Shown piece after piece: positions 1-7,426 of a DNA stretch of 45,910 bases (position 1 is the stretch's first letter; each line of letters begins with the position of its first letter). The stretch lies in the NCBI GenBank assembly GCA_019118885.1, contig DWYB01000027.1, forward strand, positions 1-45,910, written 5' to 3'. The position numbers and the translations under genes are program-made. The notes under the pieces were generated by a model that did no database searches, was not told where the DNA came from, and saw nothing but the letters and a program-made list of their open reading frames with translations. The DNA comes from Candidatus Mediterraneibacter surreyensis. GTDB lineage: Bacteria > Bacillota > Clostridia > Lachnospirales > Lachnospiraceae.

Positions 1-7
1 TTACAGC

Positions 8-55
8 GATAAGAAAGAGATACCAACACACTTATGATATGCGGTATCTCTTATC
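8..55 (-). terminator. Possible weak terminator after the XRE stub
   Basis: Arms at 15-24 and 43-52 form a 10-bp inverted repeat around AGAGATACC/GGTATCTCT with an 18-nt loop. Read on the minus strand the second arm runs into TTTCTTATC, a moderately U-rich tail. It lies just downstream of the truncated XRE gene. The large loop and impure U tract make the call tentative. Confidence 0.35.
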
Positions 56-104
56 TTAATAGCAATATTCTTTTGTTTGCAAGCAGGTAAACACGGGCTG
101 TTTC

Positions 105-242
105 TTAATATCCTTTTGTTTGGGAAACTCCACTCTCCCATTTTGATACTGCCTGCCTCGACACACCGATTTTATCTGCAAGCTCTTCCTGAGAAATTCC
201 TTTTGTTTTCCTCAAATTCTGTATTCTGTCAGCAATGGTCAT
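105..242 (-). pseudogene. Truncated XRE-family HTH regulator (N-terminal stub)
   Basis: The start at 242 ([20 protein letters not shown]) opens a typical XRE helix-turn-helix: the [22 protein letters not shown] segment (quoted in parts: [20 protein letters not shown]) is intact through helix 3. After WESG, where the family normally continues with a conserved P/D-containing linker and helices 4 and 5, the frame reads VSQTKGY and stops, giving only 45 residues. An in-frame upstream extension to 332 exists but is a hydrophobic, unconserved run that includes terminator DNA, so it was not used. An AAGGCGG-like site about 10 nt upstream supports 242. The protein could still bind DNA weakly, but the missing second half of the domain argues for a decayed gene. 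Confidence 0.6.
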
Positions 243-317
243 AATTGATACCGCCTTTCTTTTATTTGTGTACGGCCATTTTAGCAGAAACAGCAGTAGA
301 ACTGCCACCAACAGCGC

Positions 318-345
318 TTTAAAAAATGTCAACCGGCAGTTGACA
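318..345 (-). terminator. Rho-independent terminator (minus strand)
   Basis: A perfect 7-bp inverted repeat, TGTCAAC-cggca-GTTGACA at 327-345, is followed on the minus strand by six T residues (321-326 on this strand read AAAAAA). It sits directly behind the DUF3795-type stub and the alkD pseudogene and would end their transcription before the XRE stub. Confidence 0.75.
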
Positions 346-399
346 TCAGTTTAGCCCGCAAAGAGAAAGCAATTGATTCTTACGTTCAAATCCCCTCAT
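346..399 (-). pseudogene. N-terminal stub of a DUF3795-type cysteine-rich protein
   Basis: An AGGAG site 5 nt upstream precedes ATG at 397-399 and an open frame of 17 codons reading [17 protein letters not shown], then stop. From memory, DUF3795 proteins begin with a very similar segment ending in CGLxCGxC, the first cysteines of a metal or iron-sulphur site. Here the frame stops right after CGLN and the terminator hairpin follows at once, so almost the entire gene seems to be deleted. The family assignment rests on a short segment. What is directly visible is a well-formed start with a family-like N-terminus and no body. Confidence 0.5.
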
Positions 400-469
400 A
401 ATTACTCCTGTTAAACTTCAAATGCTAATCCGAAATAGTCTCACCCTGTTCTGTCCTATACTGTAAACT

Positions 470-1022
470 CTATATATACTTCCCCGCCTCCCGGATACTC
501 AGCTTATCCATCCGGTCTCTGTATCTGTCTATAAAATTCCTCACCCACTCCGGATCCGTCTTAGAGTAATCACGCAGACTCCATCCGATTGCCTTATTGA
601 TAAAGAACTCATCACTGCCGAGATTGTTGACAATTATCTTCTCAAGAAGAGCTGTGTTTGTCTTTTCCTTCCGCAGGAGCTGATGATCGATAGCAATACG
701 TCTTACCCAGAAGTCCTCATCAGTTGACCATTCCAGCATCAGTTCATCCACACGGGCATCTCTCAGACCAATATCTCCGATCACCCTGTCCAGGAAATCA
801 ATTGTCTCTGTGTTCGTCCGCATAGCACTGATCAAGAAATTGCCAGTCCACAGTTTTCGTTTTCTTTTCTTCCTTTAAGATATCCCGATAAAGTTTCTTT
901 CTTTTCGGAGTCGGTATCCCGTAGAAAGGGAAAAGATTTCTCATGTATTTCGCCATTTTCACGGCATTCTCTCGATCTGCATTTTCTTCAAATCTGCGCT
1001 TGATTTCTTTATACTTATCCAT
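470..1022 (-). pseudogene. AlkD-like DNA alkylation repair protein, broken by internal deletion and frameshift
   Basis: The intact family is a HEAT-like repeat DNA glycosylase of about 220-230 residues that removes alkylated purines. The start at 1022 has a good site (AAAGGAGATCTG-ATG). The N-terminal part (MDKYKEIKRRFEENAD... FPFYGIPTPKRKKLY... DWQFLDQCYAD) ends in frame at a TGA near 832. The C-terminal part resumes in another frame at TIDFLDRVIG and runs through WVRRIAIDHQLL and FFINKAIGWSLRDY to the stop at 470. Between QCYADEHR and TIDFLD about 30 residues usual for the family, including the WWDT segment, are missing, so this is a deletion that also shifts frame and not a single-base error. 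The product is very unlikely to be active. Confidence 0.85.
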
Positions 1023-1032
1023 CAGATCTCCT

Positions 1033-1671
1033 TTATTGTGCAGAATACTTTCCAAATACTTTTGACATTTTATAGATATAAACAATCTTCACAATGCTCA
1101 CGACAAATGTTCCGATAGTAGATGCCAGAACTATAATCATTCCAATCAGCGGTATTATCACAGCAAGTACTGTTCCTCCGATCATTCCAAAGAATGTACC
1201 CACATACCATTTCCACAGTTTAAACCATTTGTCCGAAAGAGTCCGGTCTACGTCTCGCAGGACATCCGCATGTCCCATAAATTCGTAGTATACTCCGATC
1301 ATATTGATAACAACAGATACAATAACGACCGATATCGCAATGAAAGATTCCGTATCATCCGATATCGGTATCACTGCCACAGAGATTACCGCAGTAATAA
1401 AACAACAGATTGCAGAATTACGGTAGTGCATACTCTCCGATGCGATCTTCATCAGAACCACACCATAAGCGGCAGTTGCCGCTATATTCAGGATCTGTCC
1501 GGTAAATGCCAGCACCGGCACTGCATTTGTCACATTTTCGCTTGTAAGAAATTTTGCGACAGTTGATACAATAATAAGCCAGAATAATATATTCGTCCAT
1601 TTTGCCAGCAACGGTACATTTACTGTTGGTTTTCTCTCTGTCTGCATCTGGTTTACATTTAATTCATCCAT
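1033..1671 (-). CDS. Hypothetical multi-pass membrane protein
   Basis: This 212-residue protein has a hydrophilic start (about residues 1-22) and then about six hydrophobic segments, roughly 25-42, 52-75, 84-102, 108-128, 155-180 and 182-200. A charged loop (HADVLRDVDRTLSDKW) lies before the last two. I do not recognise a family. The start at 1671 is supported by AGAGGAC seven bases upstream. It ends 10 bases before the start of the alkD pseudogene on the same strand, so the two were probably co-transcribed. A role cannot be given beyond location in the cytoplasmic membrane. Confidence 0.7.
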   Translation of the reverse strand: MDELNVNQMQTERKPTVNVPLLAKWTNILFWLIIVSTVAKFLTSENVTNAVPVLAFTGQILNIAATAAYGVVLMKIASESMHYRNSAICCFITAVISVAVIPISDDTESFIAISVVIVSVVINMIGVYYEFMGHADVLRDVDRTLSDKWFKLWKWYVGTFFGMIGGTVLAVIIPLIGMIIVLASTIGTFVVSIVKIVYIYKMSKVFGKYSAQ

Positions 1672-1692
1672 ATTATTGTCCTCTACTTTTTC

Positions 1693-3402
1693 TTATAATT
1701 TTTTCATATTTTCCATGAATTCTTCCACATTAGGCAGTCTTTTCACTCGTCTGAGTTTAATCCCTGATTCCTTACATACCTGTTCCAGAATCGCCTCAAT
1801 CAACACATTTCTCACCCGGATTTCTTTTGGCACGCCATGCTGTGATATAAATGAGAGCAGTTCCTCCGCCAGTATGATCTTTTCATCATCCTCCGGTCCT
1901 GTCATCTCCACTTCCAATATCATTCCGGATTGTGCATCAGCAAGCAGACAGATCCAGGGATTCGCAGGACGGTCATACACGGCGTCCTGTACTCCCGCAT
2001 TCAAAGAGATAATATCAGCTTCAAGTACCACACTGCATTTCTCTGAATTTCTCAATTCTTCCAGCACTTCCTCATCCGTAAGAGTAAGCACCGGGAAATT
2101 ATGGCCTGTAAAAGGCAGCGGCTTTGCCTCGCCTGTCACTTTCTTTCCTTTGGCAGAATAGACAAACGTCTCTTCTGCTTCAAATTTCACCTGAATCTGA
2201 TGGTCTCTGTAATACAGAATGGCATCTTTCAGAAGCGCCAGATATAACGTCATACGGTGTACTTCATTCTGATCCATATTGTATGGGAAATACCCCTTTT
2301 TGAAAGACAGAAAGTACAGCCACTGATTCTTTCCGCGGAACTTATAGCCCAGTTCTTTGACGATTCTGTGCTGTTCTTCGTCCATTTCCTCACGGTTTCC
2401 CCAGTAGCAGGTCAGATTATTCTGACACGCCATCGCAAAATCGGACGGAATATTCATATGATCTGAAAGTGTAAGCATCATAAAATCATTCAGGCCGTCA
2501 AGACCTTCATATATAGTGATTCCGTAACATTCCCCGCTTCTTCCAAGTATACTGGCATACACTTCTTCCTCCCAGCCACCGTCCAAAGTAATGAGATCCA
2601 TATCATAGAAAGTCTCCCAGGGTTTCAGCTCTTTTACTGCCATTGCAGCCTCATACAGCGCTCTCCACTCTTCAAGCCCGGCTTCTTTTCTTTCTGCGGC
2701 TTCTGATGTTTTCCTATATTGTTCATTTTCATTGATCTCCATAACATCCAGAAAACCGTCATCTTTCATAAACAGTTTTTCATAAAGCGCAGCGGCACAC
2801 GACGTATCCGGTTTATTTACAAGCCGAATTGAAAAAAACTGTTCCAGTTTGCGGTTCATCTCGTCCATATCATAAAATGCCGGATCAAACTCATCTGTCG
2901 TATAGCCCGTATTTTCCAGCCATTCTGCTGTCTCCTCGTACTCCTCATAAGCCGGATTTTCCAGCACTTTTAGAATGTGATAATATCCGTAAAGCCCGCC
3001 GCAATCCTCAAACGGACAGGCGCCTTTTGCTTTCACCACAACCGGATGCATTTCATCGAAATCCGTCAGCACAGACTCCACATCAACCCGATGCTCCCAG
3101 TCATCGCCAAAATCATAAATATATGTAAACCATTTGGAATGCTCCATAAATGGATCGATCAGAGTCTCTGCTGCTTCTTCAGCATCAGGACCAAAAACAG
3201 TCCAGTCATCATCTGTGATTTCCTCAATCCTCATGCCAAGGTCACGGAACTCAAAGGAAAACAGATGCGATCCGTTCCATCCCATAATCTCATTTAACAG
3301 TACGCCCAGCTGAGAAAATGTTATTCCCGCCGGAACAATACATCTGCGCCAGATCGGCGGATGCGCGTTTTTGATTGATACTTTTAGCTGATACGCCTTC
3401 AT
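1693..3402 (-). CDS. Plasmid pRiA4b ORF-3-like domain protein with long C-terminal extension
   Basis: The N-terminus (MKAYQLKVSIKNAHPPIWRR, then FGDDWEHRV and CPFEDCGGLYGY) is the hallmark of the pRiA4b ORF-3 family: the beta strand with PPIWRR, the YDFGDDWEH motif and the PPEDCGG-like motif, here within residues 1-175. The remaining about 390 residues form a separate region without recognised catalytic motif; it contains a WETFYDMDLITLDG stretch and a strand-rich C-terminal segment, and resembles the DUF-type tails found on such proteins in Firmicutes. The start at 3402 is chosen over an upstream ATG at 3429 because AAAAGGAGAACACAT precedes it directly. Function is unknown; the ORF-3 domain is often found near mobile elements, but no transposase is seen here. 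Confidence 0.8.
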   Translation of the reverse strand: MKAYQLKVSIKNAHPPIWRRCIVPAGITFSQLGVLLNEIMGWNGSHLFSFEFRDLGMRIEEITDDDWTVFGPDAEEAAETLIDPFMEHSKWFTYIYDFGDDWEHRVDVESVLTDFDEMHPVVVKAKGACPFEDCGGLYGYYHILKVLENPAYEEYEETAEWLENTGYTTDEFDPAFYDMDEMNRKLEQFFSIRLVNKPDTSCAAALYEKLFMKDDGFLDVMEINENEQYRKTSEAAERKEAGLEEWRALYEAAMAVKELKPWETFYDMDLITLDGGWEEEVYASILGRSGECYGITIYEGLDGLNDFMMLTLSDHMNIPSDFAMACQNNLTCYWGNREEMDEEQHRIVKELGYKFRGKNQWLYFLSFKKGYFPYNMDQNEVHRMTLYLALLKDAILYYRDHQIQVKFEAEETFVYSAKGKKVTGEAKPLPFTGHNFPVLTLTDEEVLEELRNSEKCSVVLEADIISLNAGVQDAVYDRPANPWICLLADAQSGMILEVEMTGPEDDEKIILAEELLSFISQHGVPKEIRVRNVLIEAILEQVCKESGIKLRRVKRLPNVEEFMENMKKL

Positions 3403-3421
3403 ATGTGTTCTCCTTTTCAGA

Positions 3422-3913
3422 TTATTCAAGATCAGTCTCAGAGGTCAGACTCATTCTCAGATATACCATATCGACAAGCTGCCGCCCGCCCTCATAGATC
3501 GGATGGTCATAATACTCCGTGAAAAATCCTTTCACCACGTGGGATCTCCGAAATCCGCAGCTTTCATAAAAAAGCAGCGTCAAGGGGCTGTCACCTGTGC
3601 CGACCTGCATAATATCATAACACCCACGGTAAGTGTCCGCAAGAAACCGGATCATTCGTCTCCCATATCCGTGTCTCTGAGAGCCGGGCGTTACAGCAAG
3701 ATTCTTGATCTCCAATATTCCGTCTCCCTCGTCTGTCACCACGCATTCCGCTTTAATGCCGTTATCGTCAAGAACGTACATAATTCCCCTCTCAAGATAC
3801 CGGTCGATCATATCTTCCTGTTCATCCGCAAGCAGAAGGAGATCCAGATACTGTTTCTTATTCTCTTTGATCTCTCTGATCTTCTGTTGCTCGTCTGTTA
3901 AGTATCGGCTCAT
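3422..3913 (-). CDS. GNAT family N-acetyltransferase
   Basis: This 163-residue protein carries the GNAT fold: strand motif IKNLAVTPGSQRHGYGRRMI, where the Q/R-x-x-G-x-G/A acetyl-CoA loop reads RHGYGR, and the C-terminal YESCGFRRS motif. The substrate is not evident. The start at 3913 overlaps the stop of the upstream gene by four bases (ATGA), which suggests translational coupling. A longer frame to 3961 lies inside the neighbour and is rejected. Confidence 0.85.
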   Translation of the reverse strand: MSRYLTDEQQKIREIKENKKQYLDLLLLADEQEDMIDRYLERGIMYVLDDNGIKAECVVTDEGDGILEIKNLAVTPGSQRHGYGRRMIRFLADTYRGCYDIMQVGTGDSPLTLLFYESCGFRRSHVVKGFFTEYYDHPIYEGGRQLVDMVYLRMSLTSETDLE

Positions 3914-4431
3914 TGATTTTTTTCTTTCTCCTCCGATTCCCCGCAACCTGTGATTACCCATGGTCCGTTTTCACACGTAAATCTGGGATCCCGTATAAAC
4001 GTGACAAAAAGATGTGCAATGCATCTCTCAATCTGTTCTCTCTTATCGCTGTTTTCAAATGCGTTCAGCTCATCCACACTCACTCCTGCATAGCGTGCGA
4101 TCGTCTCGTTCGGAATGTCAAAGACGCGAGTCAGCTCGTCCATCAAGCCACGATAGTAAGTGTCTGATACAGGCTTTTCATGCAGCAGAAGTATCAGAAA
4201 TATATTAAGGTATTCTGTCCTCGAGAAATCCGATGGCAGGTTCCCGTTCAGGTATTCCTGCAGTTCCGACTCCGGCAGTTTCGTCGCCCGGCTTATGGCG
4301 GTAAGAGGGAAACCCGCGTCCATACATCTTTTCAATAATACCGGGAGATCATCTATCTCTCGCATTCCCGGCCCCGGTTTTACTTCTATAAACTGTTCTT
4401 TCTTTTCCACATCCATCTCCATTTTATCCAT
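3910..4431 (-). CDS. Hypothetical protein with two HTH-like segments
   Basis: This 173-residue protein has two stretches that look like helix-turn-helix units: about residues 38-62 (FPLTAISRATKLPESELQEY) and about 112-135 (IPNETIARYAGVSVDELNAF). The first follows a proline/glycine-rich start; the tail is charged (GESEEKEKNQ). It could be a small DNA-binding regulator or adaptor. Starts at 4431, 4422 and 4416 are all possible; ATG 4422 has the better spacing from the GGCGGG site. The downstream acetyltransferase overlaps it by four bases, so the two form an operon. Confidence 0.65.
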   Translation of the reverse strand: MDKMEMDVEKKEQFIEVKPGPGMREIDDLPVLLKRCMDAGFPLTAISRATKLPESELQEYLNGNLPSDFSRTEYLNIFLILLLHEKPVSDTYYRGLMDELTRVFDIPNETIARYAGVSVDELNAFENSDKREQIERCIAHLFVTFIRDPRFTCENGPWVITGCGESEEKEKNQ

Positions 4432-4444
4432 CCCGCCTGATTAC

Positions 4445-4501
4445 TCATACCCCACGATGATCTTCCTGCATTTCATTTCCGCAATATGGGCATTTCATCA
4501 T
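4445..4501 (-). pseudogene. Zinc-ribbon gene stub (18 codons)
   Basis: A GGGGAGAAGG site precedes ATGATG at 4496-4501, and the frame reads MMKCPYCGNEMQEDHRGV then stop. MKCPYCGxEM is the typical first knuckle of small zinc-ribbon proteins, but the second CxxC never comes. The stub has its own ribosome site and lies between the S51-like peptidase gene and the HTH-like gene. It could also be a translated leader peptide, which the present data cannot exclude. Confidence 0.45.
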
Positions 4502-4524
4502 CTGCACCTTCTCCCCATCTCTTA

Positions 4525-4552
4525 TTTGTAAATATATTAATTGCTTTACAAA
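4525..4552. repeat. Perfect 8-bp inverted repeat TTTGTAAA-N12-TTTACAAA
   Basis: Arms lie at 4525-4532 and 4545-4552 with a 12-base AT-only-but-one spacer. It sits three bases beyond the stop of the S51-like gene and about 95 bases upstream of the HTH-like gene, both read on the minus strand. No T run follows, so it is not a convincing terminator. Symmetry and position suit an operator for a dimeric regulator, possibly the HTH-like protein encoded next to it. Confidence 0.4.
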
Positions 4553-4554
4553 CT

Positions 4555-5163
4555 TTATAGCGTCCTGTAACTTTTGTCCTCAACCTGTATAACCTGTTTA
4601 TCCGTGATCACTTCTAAGTCCAATCTGGAATGATATTCTTCAACAGCTTTCTTTGCCGCTTCTCCCATTTCTGCATTTCCGATGTGCGGCACGATATAAA
4701 AGTCCACCAGTCCCAATCCGGTGTAATCTGTCAGCTCCGGTGCTTTCTCAGGGCTGTCCATACCGACGCAGTAACCGATATCCGGGCAGGCTATGACCGC
4801 TCCCGCGGATTCTCCTATATACAATTTTCCTTTATTGACTTCCTGTACTAATATCTTATCTGCCCCCGACCCCCTCAGCTCCTGTAAAAGGTAAAAGGTA
4901 TTTCCGCCACCAACAAATATAATGTCATTTTTTGTAAGAGTACTTACTATCGACTCAAAAGAAGCAGTGGAAACATCCAGCACGTCAACTTTGAGCCCCA
5001 GACTTTCCAGAATATTCGTCTCGTCCTCGATCATTCCCTCTATCTCTTCTGCAATGCCCGCCGTGGGAATATAGGTCACTGTTTTTCCTTCCAGTCCCGG
5101 TTCAATTGTCCTTACCAGATCTGCAACCTGATAGAGCATGGATACCAGTATCAATTTCTTCAT
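4555..5163 (-). CDS. Peptidase S51 (peptidase E)-like, type 1 glutamine amidotransferase fold
   Basis: The 202-residue protein shows FVGGGNTFYLL near residue 88 and GESAGAVIACPDI near residue 119, where the serine of GESAGA is the nucleophile of the peptidase E family, and a late VPHIG motif supplying the histidine. Family members are cytosolic dipeptidases acting on aspartyl dipeptides, or related cyanophycinase-type enzymes. The cyanophycinase-specific extensions are absent. Start at 5163 has GGAG about 12 bases upstream. It follows the MBL-fold gene by 21 bases and is probably in the same transcript. Confidence 0.8.
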   Translation of the reverse strand: MKKLILVSMLYQVADLVRTIEPGLEGKTVTYIPTAGIAEEIEGMIEDETNILESLGLKVDVLDVSTASFESIVSTLTKNDIIFVGGGNTFYLLQELRGSGADKILVQEVNKGKLYIGESAGAVIACPDIGYCVGMDSPEKAPELTDYTGLGLVDFYIVPHIGNAEMGEAAKKAVEEYHSRLDLEVITDKQVIQVEDKSYRTL

Positions 5164-5184
5164 GACATCGTCACACTCCTTACT

Positions 5185-5865
5185 TTATGTCTCGTTTTCA
5201 TAATAGAACTCCGTCCACTTTCCCTTGTAAGAATAGCAGGGCAGATATGGATGCTTTTCTCCTGTCAGCTCTCCGTTTTTCAGCGCCAGCGCATCTTCCA
5301 GATTCCTTCCGATGTACTCCGGACCGATGGGATATTCATGATGGCAGGGTAAAATCGTCTCCACCTGATCCGCCAGAGTACACATCTTTTTCTGGCTTTC
5401 GATGTAAAGATCCAGATTCCGGTGACTTCCGAACATAAAAATTGGCCCTGCTTTCTGCACGGAATCACCGGGCAGAAGAAGTTTTTTCTCCCGATCGATA
5501 AACGCCACGCTCCCATATGTATGTCCGGGAATCTCGATCGTCTCAAAACGATAACCGCCGCACACAAACACATCTCCTTCTGAAAGCGGTTCAAGTTCTA
5601 TGTCACCTTTTACAAGATGCCAGTCCGCTTTATGAAGACAGCATTTCCAGAAATCTTTCAGTCCGCCCGCATGATCCACATCTCCATGTGTCAGAATAAC
5701 TCTGACCGGCAGATCCGTAATCTTCCTGACTGCCTCGTATACATGACTGTCCTCAAAACCGGTATCAATCAGCAGCGCTTCATCATCACCTGTAATCAGG
5801 AACTGTCTTACGCGCCCGTCGTCAAGTATGTAAAAATTTTCCATAAGCAAGGTTGTCTCTGTCAT
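5185..5865 (-). CDS. Metallo-beta-lactamase fold hydrolase
   Basis: This 226-residue protein has the HxHxDH metal motif as THGDVDHAGG around residues 60-69, a later GHTYGSVAF and GDSVQK (the bridging Asp), and a final PCHHEYPIG histidine. In the first motif the first position is H-G-D, that is HGDVDH, as in many glyoxalase II-like proteins. The substrate is not evident; such proteins hydrolyse thioesters, lactones or phosphodiesters. The start at 5865 follows GAGGGTGATGAA. Confidence 0.85.
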   Translation of the reverse strand: MTETTLLMENFYILDDGRVRQFLITGDDEALLIDTGFEDSHVYEAVRKITDLPVRVILTHGDVDHAGGLKDFWKCCLHKADWHLVKGDIELEPLSEGDVFVCGGYRFETIEIPGHTYGSVAFIDREKKLLLPGDSVQKAGPIFMFGSHRNLDLYIESQKKMCTLADQVETILPCHHEYPIGPEYIGRNLEDALALKNGELTGEKHPYLPCYSYKGKWTEFYYENET

Positions 5866-5886
5866 TTCATCACCCTCTTCTATTCA

Positions 5887-6390
5887 TTACAGATCTTTCA
5901 ACGTCAATATAGAACCCAGAATATATCCGCACTCCCATTCCGAAAACTTCTGCGGATCTCTGAAATACGGATGCTTAAATATAACACCGAATTCTCCCAG
6001 ATCATAAATCGGCATTTTCTCCTCATCACTCTGCGTCGTCTCAAGAGTTCCCGGAAGTGTATCTCCGAACACCTCTTCGTCACTGTACAGTTCCCTGTAA
6101 AAATCCGGCAAGGCGATAAACTTTCCACACATCAGGAAATCAAATGTCCTCACATAAACTTTTCCGCCCTGCACTTCTCCGTCATCCGGTATATCATGGA
6201 CTTTCTCTTCTGCGCGCACACGCATCGGATCAACTCCCACAGAATCGAAAAATAATTTGTGTTCTTTCTCGAAGGCATTCACAAATCTCTCATTTACCGT
6301 CCTGTTCTCTGCGAAATTATTCTGCATATACAGTTTCTTTGTCGCTTCTACATCAATATCCAATGTCCACGGATAAAAATTAAATATCAT
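5887..6390 (-). CDS. Conserved hypothetical protein
   Basis: A 167-residue soluble protein with no signal peptide or membrane segment. It starts MIFNFYPWTLDID and has an acidic middle and an aromatic-rich end (FKHPYFRDPQKFSEWECGY). I do not recognise the family. ATG at 6390 is preferred to the GTG at 6396 because GGAAAG lies nine bases before it. It lies 21 bases upstream of the MBL-fold gene and probably leads that small operon. Confidence 0.7.
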   Translation of the reverse strand: MIFNFYPWTLDIDVEATKKLYMQNNFAENRTVNERFVNAFEKEHKLFFDSVGVDPMRVRAEEKVHDIPDDGEVQGGKVYVRTFDFLMCGKFIALPDFYRELYSDEEVFGDTLPGTLETTQSDEEKMPIYDLGEFGVIFKHPYFRDPQKFSEWECGYILGSILTLKDL

Positions 6391-6436
6391 GTTCACTCTT
6401 TCCTTTCACACTTCTGCATACTGCTGGAAAGAACTC

Positions 6437-6775
6437 TTAATCCTGCTGAAATTCTTTTCTCAGGACTTCTTTCGGAGGCTCTATCTCATTTGCGATCGTA
6501 TGCTCCGTAAGTTCGGAAAGGAGTTTTATCTTCTTGTTGAGCAGCGGCCTCATACAATTCGGCACGTGCTCCTGATGCGCCCTGTGGATCGCCACACATT
6601 CCTTGCAGTTGCCGTGATAACGGCAGGCCTTTTTACAGGGGCAGTGATCCTTGTCCTTATATTCCTCCCGGAATTCTGCTGCAAACTCCTCCTGCAGTCT
6701 GAGTCCTTCTTTGCGATTTCCCTTATGAAATTCTTTCATAGCGTCAAGCTCTTTCTGATTTCCCTCAATGATCAT
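6437..6775 (-). CDS. Small cysteine/histidine-rich protein, probably metal-binding
   Basis: The 112-residue protein carries a dense cluster in its middle, HCPCKKACRYHGNCKECVAIH (residues about 44-64; shown here in parts HCPCKKAC, RYHGNC, KECVAIH), followed by HVPNC. The spacing C-x-C-x3-C-x2-H-x2-C-x2-C fits a zinc or iron-sulphur site. Similar small proteins in Clostridia are often labelled LPS biosynthesis protein without evidence. N- and C-terminal parts are charged helices. Start at 6775 follows GGAAGAG. Function unknown. Confidence 0.7.
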   Translation of the reverse strand: MIIEGNQKELDAMKEFHKGNRKEGLRLQEEFAAEFREEYKDKDHCPCKKACRYHGNCKECVAIHRAHQEHVPNCMRPLLNKKIKLLSELTEHTIANEIEPPKEVLRKEFQQD

Positions 6776-6796
6776 CTTTTTCTCTTCCTTTCGTAA

Positions 6797-7426
6797 TTAA
6801 AATACCAAGCGGTACCACTGATATCCGATATAATAAAATGTCTCCCTCAAAAGGAACGGGATTTTTGTCCGCAGGCTGACATATCTCGTAGTAGGTGTCG
6901 GCGAACTGTACGCCGTAATCCCCGTGTCTTCCGCCAGAAGCATCGCCCGTTTCATATGGAGCGGATCGCTGACAATAATTGCAGTCTCATAATCATTTTC
7001 ATCCATGATCACCTTGGAGTTTTCCAGATTCTCCTGTGTGATCGTAGAAGTATCTTCTGTAAGTACAGCCTCGTCAGAAATCCCCTGCTCCAGAAGATAC
7101 TTTTTTGCCACTGAGGCTTCGGACATCTCCGAGCCGTCAGGCGATCCGCCTGTCACTATAATTCTGTCTACATAGCCTTCCTCATACAGCGTAATCCCGT
7201 GGTTGATCCGCTCCCTGTACACCGGAGAAGGTTCATCCGCATATACAGCTGCGCCTAGAACAATTGCCACATCCGCTCTGCATTTCTGATCAACCGTACT
7301 GAAAGACCAGATGTTATATATATTTTTGCCTGTATAAGTAACGAGCAGCACCGCGATCACAAGAAGGATCTTAGCCGCGAGTTTTCTTTTACTATTTTTC
7401 TTCATTCTGCCCTTCCGTTTACTCAT
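6797..7426 (-). CDS. SanA/YdcF-like (DUF218) membrane-anchored protein
   Basis: About 209 residues: a basic N-terminus, one membrane anchor near residues 17-36 (LLVIAVLLVTYTG), then a DUF218 domain with VAIVLGAAV, a TGGS motif, the conserved EDTSTITQEN segment and VSDPLHMKRA. Known relatives SanA, ElyC and YdcF act at the envelope in Gram-negatives; the reaction is not settled. ATG 7426 overlaps the stop of the upstream DUF1349 gene by eight bases, pointing to coupling; ATG 7444 and ATG 7405 are alternatives. Confidence 0.8.
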   Translation of the reverse strand: MSKRKGRMKKNSKRKLAAKILLVIAVLLVTYTGKNIYNIWSFSTVDQKCRADVAIVLGAAVYADEPSPVYRERINHGITLYEEGYVDRIIVTGGSPDGSEMSEASVAKKYLLEQGISDEAVLTEDTSTITQENLENSKVIMDENDYETAIIVSDPLHMKRAMLLAEDTGITAYSSPTPTTRYVSLRTKIPFLLRETFYYIGYQWYRLVF

